DNA from: Paenibacillus hamazuiensis
GTDB lineage: Bacteria; Bacillota; Bacilli; Paenibacillales; NBRC-103111
NCBI RefSeq assembly: GCF_023276405.1
Contig: NZ_JALRMO010000001.1
Location: 8,285,501-8,349,500 of the forward strand
Reading direction: 5' to 3'
Length of the DNA stretch: 64,000 bases
Part shown: in pieces, positions 49,212 through 60,000 of the stretch
Position numbering within the stretch: the first letter of the stretch is position 1
Layout: each line of letters starts with the position of its first letter
Made by a program: the position numbers and the translations under genes
Notes under the pieces: model-generated
The model's database searches: none
What the model saw: only the letters and a program-made list of their open reading frames with translations
What the model was told of the DNA's origin: nothing

Positions 49212-50159
49212 ATGAGTAAATTGTTGATGAGGTATAACAAGCATATTGCGATTTTATTAGCCATTGCGCTGCTTGTTCAAATGTTTGTTGTATTCCCGTG
49301 GGGAACACTCGGAGTGCGTCAGGCGTTCACGGGCGGCAGTACATCTGAAGACGGGAAAATTGCCGCGGACATCTCCAATCTGACTGGGGTTACGGTGCAA
49401 GAAATTATGAAGCTCAAGCAGTCGGGAAAATCGTGGAACGAAGTGTTGGAAGTTTTGAAAAATCGGCCTGCAATCGGGCAAACGGATAAAGAGAGCAGGG
49501 ACAAGCTGCTCTCCCAGTCCGGTATTGGGGAAGATGACTTGGATTCTCTGCTGGCCCAGGGATATTCGAATCAAGAGATTAAGGAAGCCCGGTTCATCGC
49601 CGAGAGACTGCAATTTCAGCTTAAAGAAATCGTGGAACAATCGCCTTTAAAGCAAGTGGAAATACCTTCAGCGGAATCGATGCTTAATCTGAAAAATGAT
49701 GCCAAAAAAGAGGCATATGAAAAAATCGCTGAAGGGTTCAGCTTGAAGACAGCCGTAACCTTGATGCTGAAGCTAAAAAAGGATTTGGGAAGCTTCGAGG
49801 CAGTGCTTGACGAATATTTGCTGGCATTGCAGATCGGGCTTGAGCTGGAAGATTACTTGAAGGACAAAGCTCAATACGCCAAGCAAAAAGAAGAGAAAAG
49901 CATGGGCATCATGCGAAATGCCCTCATTACGTTATCAGTGCTCGAACAGGACTTGCTGGATAAAATCAAAACGGAAAATATGTCGGTGAAGGAAGCTTTC
50001 CCCGATACCCGAAAGACGACGGATTCTGTATTGCAGGCGAAGGAAGCAAATATGCCTCTCCCGGACGTGCCGCTGCCGAAGGTAACGGACGTGAAGCCGA
50101 AAAATCCAACGGAAGAAATTCGCAATGAAATCCGGAGCTTAGACCCTAACAAACCTTAA
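49212..50159 (+). CDS. Secreted helical protein of unknown function
   Basis: A 315-residue protein with an N-terminal hydrophobic segment (HIAILLAIALLVQMFVVF), probably a signal peptide or anchor. The rest is highly charged and helical. A repeated motif appears as VQEIMKLKQSGKSWNEVLEV and LDSLLAQGYSNQEIKEA; similar wording (LKTDNPGRSWKDINAEL) occurs in the next gene's product. The Pro-rich tail (PLPDVPLPKVTDVKP) may span the wall. Start ATG 49212 has AGAGGTG six bases upstream. Its gene lies 26 bases after the VWA gene and 16 before the next, so it belongs to the operon. Family not recognised. Confidence 0.75.
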   Translation: MSKLLMRYNKHIAILLAIALLVQMFVVFPWGTLGVRQAFTGGSTSEDGKIAADISNLTGVTVQEIMKLKQSGKSWNEVLEVLKNRPAIGQTDKESRDKLLSQSGIGEDDLDSLLAQGYSNQEIKEARFIAERLQFQLKEIVEQSPLKQVEIPSAESMLNLKNDAKKEAYEKIAEGFSLKTAVTLMLKLKKDLGSFEAVLDEYLLALQIGLELEDYLKDKAQYAKQKEEKSMGIMRNALITLSVLEQDLLDKIKTENMSVKEAFPDTRKTTDSVLQAKEANMPLPDVPLPKVTDVKPKNPTEEIRNEIRSLDPNKP

Positions 50160-50175
50160 ACAGAGGAGTCATCGT

Positions 50176-51048
50176 ATGAAAATCAAATCTATCGCTAAAG
50201 TTGTCATTGGGGCACTTTTGCTCGGTTTTGCGCTGCAAGCGGGTGTTGTTGTGTTCGCGGTTACCGGAGAGGGCGGCGCTTCATCGACATCAGATACGGC
50301 GGCGCCTGCCGCAAGCGCTTCGGAATCCGCGGCCATTGCAGAAGTTCAAATATCCCAAGACGTATTAAATAAAATTAAGGAATCGGATCCGACCCATTAC
50401 GATCGCAATGTAACGAACTACAAAACCGTCGTGATAACCCGGGATGTTCATCAGAAATTCAAAAATGAGATAGATCGCCTCGTGCTGGCCGGACATCGGT
50501 TGCCCGATATCCTTATCGCTTACGAGTATTTATATCACAACTATGGGGATATGAGCCGGTTGGAGTTTTTCGTAAACCAGAAGAAAATGGGAAAAACATG
50601 GGAAACTATTTTTATGGAGTATAAACAATCGCGGGGTTCCTTTGTTCCAAGAGATTTTGACTCGGGAGAGCTGGCTGCCTTCATATCGACACCGGGAATA
50701 TCTCCGGACGACATCATGCTGGCCGACCGGGTTTCGTTTGAAAGCGGCAAGCAGATCGATGAGCTGCTTCGTTTGAAAACCGATAATCCGGGACGAAGCT
50801 GGAAAGACATCAATGCGGAGCTTGGCATCTTGAACAGTGCATCCGTCTTGCCCCGAGTGAAGATCACGGCGGAGGACATGGAGTTATATTTGCAGTCCGG
50901 GGCGCTCTCCAGAAAACAAATCGCCGAAGCTTTTGTGCTGGCCAATAAGCTGGGCGTACAGCCGAAAATCGTGATCGGACATGTCGGGAGCGGTTTGACG
51001 GAAGAGGCAGTTTTTGCCGAAATCCTGCAAAGCAAACTCGATTCATAA
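50176..51048 (+). CDS. Secreted helical protein, relative of the preceding gene product
   Basis: A 290-residue exported protein: signal peptide KVVIGALLLGFALQAGVVVF, an Ala/Ser-rich linker at about 33-55, then helical repeats. QIDELLRLKTDNPGRSWKDI and VNQKKMGKTWETIFMEYKQ share the G-K/R-S/T-W pattern with the upstream protein, suggesting a common helical repeat of about 25-30 residues. Start ATG 50176 follows CAGAGGAG. It is placed directly before the RHS gene, so a role in toxin export, anchoring or folding is possible but unproven. Confidence 0.75.
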   Translation: MKIKSIAKVVIGALLLGFALQAGVVVFAVTGEGGASSTSDTAAPAASASESAAIAEVQISQDVLNKIKESDPTHYDRNVTNYKTVVITRDVHQKFKNEIDRLVLAGHRLPDILIAYEYLYHNYGDMSRLEFFVNQKKMGKTWETIFMEYKQSRGSFVPRDFDSGELAAFISTPGISPDDIMLADRVSFESGKQIDELLRLKTDNPGRSWKDINAELGILNSASVLPRVKITAEDMELYLQSGALSRKQIAEAFVLANKLGVQPKIVIGHVGSGLTEEAVFAEILQSKLDS

Positions 51049-51097
51049 GACGAATCATGGAGTTCTATTATTTTGAACCGGCATGGGAGGCGCTTCT

Positions 51098-54000
51098 GTG
51101 AGGCATATATATAGAGTAGCGGCAGTATGCTTTTTCTTCTTCCTTATTCCTTTGCGTATGGCACACGCCGAAACAGTGGAAGATCTTATGAACCATATGA
51201 TCGGGCCCAAGGAGCAGTACGATACGATGCTGTCTCCGGTTTATTTGAAAACAAACCAACTGGAAGAACAGATCAGCCCGCAGAGCGGCCAATTGACATT
51301 ATCGCAGACGGATTACGTGCTGCCGGGCAGAAACGGAATGGATCTGGAAATCAAGCGCATTTATAAAAACAACGCAAGCAATCTTGAAGGACTGCAGGTC
51401 AGATACATTGACGGCGCATGGGTTGATTACCCTTACCCGGAAGACTATACATCTTCTTTTTATGAAGATCGGTATAATCTCGGCATTGGCATGCGTTTCT
51501 CCTTTCCTTCTATTGAAATGAAGGGTAGTCAGAAGTTTTTGCATACGGAAAGCGGCGATGTGTATTACTTGAACAAATCCTATTTAAACCCGTCCGAATA
51601 TATCGTCGAGGGGCAAACGGTTAAAGATGTAACGGTTAGAGAGACTGCGGAGTATTCGAACGGCCAATCCGACGGAACATCGAAATTTGTAATGACTACG
51701 AAGGAGGGCAAGAAGACTTATTTCGCCGATGACGGAAGAATTCTCGCCATGATGGACCGGTATGGCAATACGATCAAGTTCGAGTATGCGACGTTATCCT
51801 ACGAAATTGACAGACGACCGGTGAGCAAGAGGTTGATCTCGCAAATCACGGATTCGTTGGGCAGGGTTACCACCATAGAGTACAAAGAGGACCCTTCCTT
51901 TACAGTGGGGCCAATCGCAAACATACAATATGGAGCCGACGAATCTTATAAAACGTCCCAAAATCCGAATAATGTAGACTCAGGCGATCTGAACGGCAAG
52001 TTCCAGGTTATCGTTCATTTGCCCGGAGATAAACAGCTCGTTTATGACAAAACGGCGCTGCTTGTCAGCTATTCCAAGCATGTCATCCGGACCCGGCTGC
52101 AGCGTGTGTTCGATACGGACGGGAAGCCCAAATACCATTTTTGGTACGAGCGGCCGTCTCTTGGTTACACGTTTACCGGCAACACCGACTACTCTGCATT
52201 CGATCATTACGAAAATTTGGTGCAGGTGGACTACAGCAAAACGAACCGGATCAAAAGATATACTTACGAGACGTACATTAAGAGTCTTGGCTCCGGAACG
52301 ATGCAGTACCGCAAAATATTCGAATCTGCGGATTTGTCAAAAAGCGGGTTCGATGCTTCCCGGCCGTCTTTCCTGGAGCGGTTTATTACAGAGGTTAAGG
52401 ACAAAACAAACTATAAATATACGGTTGAACCAAACGGCTATGGTACGGACGGATATAGAGGGAATGACGTCAATTACCTACGGGACACGTTCAGGTATTA
52501 CTCGGAGGCAACCGAATCGAATGGGAATACGACAAAATACATCTTCGACGGATTGCATCAGCTGCTGGTTACAGAGAAGCTTGGCAAAGAGCATAAAGAA
52601 GTCATCACCCAGGAACGGGATGAAATGAAGCTGGTCAAAAAACAGGAAACCGTCATGTATAATGTCGTGAACGGTCAGGTCACCGGCAATCCCGTGAAGA
52701 AAATCGAAAATTTGCGCTACGACGAATACGGAAACCTGACAAACTATACGGGACCTGAGGCGGAAAGGGATGCGAGCGGGTATCCGACCAATTCGGAGCA
52801 TACGGTGATTTATTCCTATGCTTATGATAAGTACCACGTTCTTTCGCAGAAAACCTGGAAAATAAATAAGGATACCACCGGCCAAGTCATTTATTCCATC
52901 GATAGCAGAGGGAACGTCGTCCGGTCAACCAAAGTAAATGCCGGCGGCGATGTGGTGACCGAGCATCTGTACGACAGCTATGGCAATATGACGAAAAAAA
53001 CAACGATGTCCGGCAGCGATTCCTTTGTTACGTATTATGAATACGGTACGGATGCAAATGGAGTCGATATGAGGGGAGGTTACCTCACCAAGGAGTACAG
53101 CCTGCTGGACGGACAAGAGATTGCCAAACGGTACTCCTACGATTTCAACACGGGTAATCGTTTGGCGGAAATCGATGCGAGGGGAGGCCGAACTTCCTAC
53201 GAGTATGATGCCGTAGGCCGTCTTGTAAAAACGACGCTGCCGGACAACGGCATCAAGGAATACAGCTACGAAGACAATCCTTATGCCAATTTCAAAATCC
53301 AATACACCGATCCCGAAAAAACGGCATTTTCGTATGAGTACGATATCAAGGGCAATTTGCTGAAAAACAGCGTATTCGATCGAGGAGCGTGGAGATTACT
53401 CAAATCGTTTGAGTTTGACGCCAAAGGGAACAAAACGAAAGAAACCGATGCCAACGGACACAGCATTCGTTTCGAGTATGACAGCAAAAACCGAATCGTC
53501 AAAAAGAGCTTCTGGGAAAACGATATCACGGATAAAGGCTCGATGAAGGTCAGCTACACGATAGGCGACGCACAAAGTACGCCTCTGCTCGTTACGATTA
53601 CGGACGAAGAAGGGTACATTGAACGATTCTATTACGATGTATTGGGACGCTTGACCAAATCGGAAAGGACGCCGGATAACGCTCAATTTTATACCAACTT
53701 GTTCACGTACGATTATACCGGCAACAAGCTGAGCGAAACCGACGGGAACAATCATACGACCCGATTTACCTATGATTCCTTGGGGCGTTTGATAACCAAA
53801 ACGGACGCCCTCGGGATGGAGACGAAATACACGTACAATGCGCTGAACAAGGTTACGCTTCAGAGGGAGCCGGACGGCAAAACCACGGAATTTATTTATG
53901 ACGGATTAGGCAGATTATCCCGGAAAAAATTGTACAAGCAAGGTGCGGAAGCGGACTATATCTATACTTCATATGTTTACGATCCGGCAGGAAACGTTTT

Positions 54001-57000
54001 GAATACCAAGCAAGGAAGGATAATCGGAGGCGCCGATTCCCCGTCTTCCGACACCTCCTATGCTTACGACGCCATGAACCGTGTCATTGAAGAAGCGACG
54101 AAAATGGATGAATCCAGAACGGCTGTCGTCAGCAATCAGTACAACCGTAACGGAAACAAAACCCAGGTCGTCCAGTACGCCGATGCGGATAAGTCGAAGT
54201 TTCGTGTATACTCCTACGGTTACGATTACGCCGGTAAAGTAAGCGAAGAGACGGGAGCCTACAAGGAGCAGGACGGCAGCGGCAGCGAAATCGTCTACGG
54301 CAGTTATCTCAAGCGGACCGAACGGGACTATGCGGGGAATACTGTAAAAGAGATGGCTTTCAATGGCAGCGGCTGGGATACGACGACCTATACGTTTAAC
54401 TATAGGAATAAGCCTATCCTGAAAACCGAACCGTTTGCAGGAAGTTCCGGCGAGAAAAGAACCCAGTATCAATATGACAAAAAAGGGAATCTTCTGACAG
54501 AGACTCTGACGATTCAAGGTGCGGATGCAACGACCTCGTATAAGGTCGACGGACTTGGCCGAACGATTGTCAAAGTCGATCCCTTGGGGAATATGATCAA
54601 ATCTCTGTATGATGCGGCCGGGAATCTGATCAAAGAAACCGATCCAAGATACCCGACACAAACAGCGGAGCAAGCACCGGGTAAGGAATACAAATACGAT
54701 GCGCTGAATCGCTTGGTGAAGACGACGGTTTTTGACGGAACAGCGAGAACAACTGTCGTTTACAAGGAATATGACGGCCGCGGCAACGTCGTCAAGGAAG
54801 CCGACGGCGAAGGTTATAACGCAAGCGAGCCAAGAAATTCGATCGGCAGTGTGTTTGAGTACGATGTTAGCGATAAGAAGATCACTTTCATATCGGCACA
54901 AACGGCTGCGTTGAACGCATCTGGCGGGACAAACAATGTAAGCAATCGCTACACGTACGACGGATCGGGAAATGTGCTGACCGAAACCGATGCCGCTGGG
55001 AATGTAACAAGATATTCCTATTATTTGAACGGCTTGCTCAAGGAGAAAACATTCGCCGACGGTTACAGCGAATCTTACGATTATGATTTGACGGGGAAAG
55101 CCTGGGTTCGAAAAAAGGACCGCGCCGGCCGAATCACGACGACATTCCAGACCATATTCGATAAGCCGTACCGGATCGATTATCCGGATGGGACAAGCGA
55201 AACGTTCCGGTACTCCGCCAAAGGCGATTTAATCGAAAGTGTCGATCAGGCGGGGAATGCCAAATATATGGCCTACGATCCTGCCGGGAACCCAGTGTGG
55301 AAGAAAGAATTTATTCGTTCGGACCAAGGGTATACGTATCATAAAGTAACGAGGATGCGTTACGACGAGGCGAATCACCTGATCAGCAGCGAAACGTTTC
55401 TTGAAAGAGCGTCCCAGTCTGATGGAGCCGATGTGTCGGAAACGTCAGCAGGGGATAAGACCGATTATATCTATGATAAAGCCGGCAGACTTACCCGGAT
55501 TTCCGGTCCGTTCGGAAGAGAAACGATTCAGGAATACGACAGGGCCGGCAATATGATCGCCAAGCTGCAAAAGGTAGAGGAAGGAAACTATGACGTCAGG
55601 CGATTCGAGTACGATATACGTTCGCTCGTGACGAAAGAATCGCTGCTCGTTCGTACATCCGGGCTGAGCATCGATTCCTTGGCCGGAGCCGAGTTTGACA
55701 ACGTATACGCGGACCGCGTCAAGGCAACGACAACCAGCACCTATTATAAGAACGGCAAGCTCAAGAGCAAAGCGGATGCCTATGGAAAGGCGACGTTTTA
55801 CGAATACGATTATGATGGAAGGCCGGTTAAGAAGACGGACCCGTTAAAGGCGGTAACTACCTACGGCTATGATCTTAAAGGCAATCTGGTCAGAGAGACC
55901 AACAGCAAAGGAATAGCTACGGTATACGATTACGATGCGATGAATAAGCTTATTCGCAAATCTGTTCCCGCCGCGGGCGGGGGAACGGCGACGATAAGGT
56001 ATTTGTACGATGCCGCGGGCAATCTCGTCAAGCAGATCGCACCGAACGACTACGATCCGGCTAAGGATATTCCGGCTTTGCTGGAAACGCTGGCAGGCAT
56101 GATCTATGTCTACGATGCGATGAACCGGCGTACGGCCACTATCGCTCCTGACGGTCAAGGTCTGGAGTATATCAAGTATACCGGCAAGGGACAAGTCGAG
56201 AAAATCGTCAACGGTGTACAGTATAACGGAGATGTCGCCGCTTCCCCAGGGACATCCTATGTATACGACGGATTAGGCAAGGTGCTCGAGTCTACCGATG
56301 CTCTGGGCGGCATCACCAGGTTTGCCTACGACGTGCTGGGGAACCTTGTAACTAAAACGGATGCCAGAAACATAACGACTACTTATGCTTATAATCCGGA
56401 CGGAACGTTGGCTCTTACGATTAACCCCGACGGAGGAAAGATCAGCTACAGCTATGACAAGCTGGGGAGAAAAACATCGGAAACCAACCCGTTAGGAAGT
56501 ACGACCACGTACTCATATAACGCATTCGGCAAGGAAAAGACGGTAACGGACGCGTACGGGTTCACAGTCGAATCGAAATATGACTTGAACGGAAATGTCG
56601 TGTTGATGAAAGATAAGCGGGGCAGCGCCACGCTCATGAAATACGATGCGAACGGCAAAATGGTCGAGAAGAGGCTGCCTTTAGAGCTTGACGGCAGCGG
56701 CAATGTCGTCTATGCCGTAGAAACGTATGTGTACGACTCTTTGGGCAACCTGCTCAAGAAAAGCGTCACCGATTCCAAAGATAAATCTTTCATCCGTGAG
56801 ACGACTTACACTTACTATGATAATAACCTGCAAAATACGACATCAGATAACGGCGGCGGATACAGCAAGAAATATTACGATCGAAACGGGAACGTCATCA
56901 AGCTGGAGAAGCAGCGGGACGCCGGAGTTATGGATATCGAGAAATACGTGTACGACAGCCAGAACCGGATGATCCAGCGAATCCGGCTTGCCGACGAAGG

Positions 57001-60000
57001 TAGCTTCGCGCCTGAAGCCGGCTTCGCTTCTATCGCGGATCTGAGGGATAACGAATATCCAGGCAAAATCCGTCTCATCACCGGATACGCCTATGATGCG
57101 GCGGGCAATAAAATCCGGGAAATCGATCCGAGAGCGTACGCTTATCCGGCAACAGACACGGCCAATCGGGATGCCTTCACGTTTACTTTCACGTACGATG
57201 CTTTAAACCGGTTGGAGAAATCCGTCCGTCAGTGGAATGGGACTGAAGTGTACAAGCAATACAGCTATGACGAAGTCGGTAATAAAATCGCAGAACGCAG
57301 CGAACGCGGATTCGAGACTCGCTACACGTATGATTACGCAAACCGGGTGCTCACGGTTACGGACCCGGAACAGCAAACGTTGATCTACCAATATGACCTG
57401 GCAGGTAATAAAATATCGGAAACGAACGCCAAGGGATACGCCACGACGTTCCAATACGATAAGCTGAACCGGCTGTCTTCGGTCACGGACCCGAATCAAG
57501 TCGTCATTCAACATCTCATCTACGATCCGAACGGCAATGTGGCCAAGAAAATCGATGCCAAGGGCTATAAGTCCGCCGATACGGATGAAGGCAGATACGG
57601 GATTTTGTACGAATATGATTTGGGCAACCGGGCCATCAAAGTCACCGATCCGGAACATGCCGTCACCAAGACAAAGTATAACGCTGCAGGACAAAAGGTG
57701 CAGGAAACGAACGGATTGGAGCAAACGTTCACCTACGCCTACGACGCGGCGGGCCGCTTAATCCGGGTTACCGACCCGCTAGGAGTGGCCGTCACGTATG
57801 AATATGACAATGCGGGGAATAAGCTGTACATGACCGACGGACGGGGCAAAATCACCCGTTACAGCTACGGCGCCTTCGGATGGCTGCTGGAAACGGCCAA
57901 CGCAGAAGGGCTGTCGATCCGCTACCATTACGATCTGGCCGGAAACGCAGCGGCAATGACGGACCGCATCGGCAATCACACCGTGTACGCGTACGACAAC
58001 CGGAACCTGCTGCTGAGCAAAAACGTCAAGGAAACCGGGGATTCCGTAAGTTATACGTATGACGAAGCCGGCAACCGTCTTACCATGACCGACGCCAGCG
58101 GAACGAGCAGCTACACCTACGACAAGAAAAATCAGCTGCTGAGCATCGCCAAGGACGGCGCCGCGCAGATCTATTATACGTATGATGTCTTGGGCAACAT
58201 CGAATCGGTAACGGACAAAACCGGCGTCACGACAGCCTACAGCTACGACAAGTTAAGCCGGGTGGAAACGGTGTTGTTTCAGGGAAAGAAGACGGTATAT
58301 TCCTATGATGAAAACGGCAACCGCACGTCGATCGCTTACGACGGCGGCGTCACCGAAGAATACAGCTTCGACAAGAACAACAAGCTGTTAACTTTAACGA
58401 ACAAAAAACCGGACGGCAGCACGATTTCGTCCTACAGTTATACGTATGATGCCGCAGGCCGGCAAACGTCCAAAACCGACAGCTACGGCACAACGAACTA
58501 CACGTACGACGCGTCAGGCCGCATCGAGAAAGTCGAGGCTCCCGGCAAAACGACGCTGTACACGTACGATCGGTCCGGCAACCGGCAAACGCTGAACGAA
58601 ACATACACCTCGGTGCAGCCGAGCGGTTTTATGGACCCGAACACCAAAGCGGAAGTACAATACAAGCTCAAGAAAAGCGAATATGTGTACTCGAGCACAA
58701 ACGAGCTGCTGAAGCTGGTTGAAAAGATGTACGATGAGGCGGGACAACAGCTTCTCGAGAAAACGACCAACTATCTGTATGACGCAAACGGGAACGAAAT
58801 CCGTCAAATGGTCGCCTATCTCCATCCTCACACCCGCAGCATGAGACAAGTCATGGGGGGCAACCTGTACGGCGACGAGATTACGGATGAATTAAACACC
58901 CTGATTGAAAAGGTCAGCAGCACCTACGACGGCTTTAACCAGTTGAAGCAGATGGAGAAGATCAAGGGCGGAGACCGGGTAACGGTAGACTATACGTACA
59001 ACGGCGACGGATTGCGAACGAAAAAGGTCGTGCGCAGCTCGAAAGACGCCTATGCGGAGAAGGTCACGAATTATCTTTACGATCGCCAAAACGTCATTCT
59101 AGAAACCGATGCGGCGGATCAGGTGATCGTACGTTACGTACGCGGTATCAACTATATCGCCCGGATAGATAGTACGGAAAAACTATCCTATTACCTGTAT
59201 AATGGACATGGGGACGTCGTGCAGACCGTAAGCGCGGCGGGAGAAGTGGAGAACCAGTACGATTACGACATCTTTGGCAACCCGACCTTAACGGTGGAGG
59301 AATACGGCAACGCCATCCGGTATGCCGGGGAGTTCTTCGACGATGAGACAGGGCTGTATTACCTAAGGGCGCGTTACTACAATCCGTATACGGGACGATT
59401 CACCACCGAGGATACGTATGCGGGGCAAGCCGAAGATCCGTTATCGTTGAACCGCTACACGTATGTGCTGAATAATCCGCTGATGTACAAGGATCCGACG
59501 GGGCACTGGGAAGAAGGCGACGAAAATTTAAGCCCGCAAGCGCAAGATAAGATTATGGAACTGACTGAAGCTTATTACAATGCAACCACGGATGAAGAGC
59601 GAGAGGCTATTCACGAGCGAGCGGAGAGTATCCGCAACGGCTCGGGTGGAATCGTAGAACCCCCAACGGATTCTGAAGCTGGCAAATCCAGCAACGGCGG
59701 GGAGCATACGTCGAATTCCGGCGACAGCAGCAAATCCGATTCGACGAAAAGCTCCGAGTCGGATGATTCGGGCTCAAGCAGCGACGAGCAAAAAACTCTG
59801 ACGAAAGATCCGAAAGAGGCGGAAGCTCAGGCTAAAGAGGACAAGAAGGATAAAGCTGCTAGCAAGCCAGTCTCGGATGGGCAACCTATGTTAGCCTATC
59901 AAGTGAATAATTATGTACAACTTGATCAGTCTAATTTAAGCAAGAATCCGAATGAATTGAAGGAAAACAGTTTTTGGTCATCATTAGGTAATATGATACT

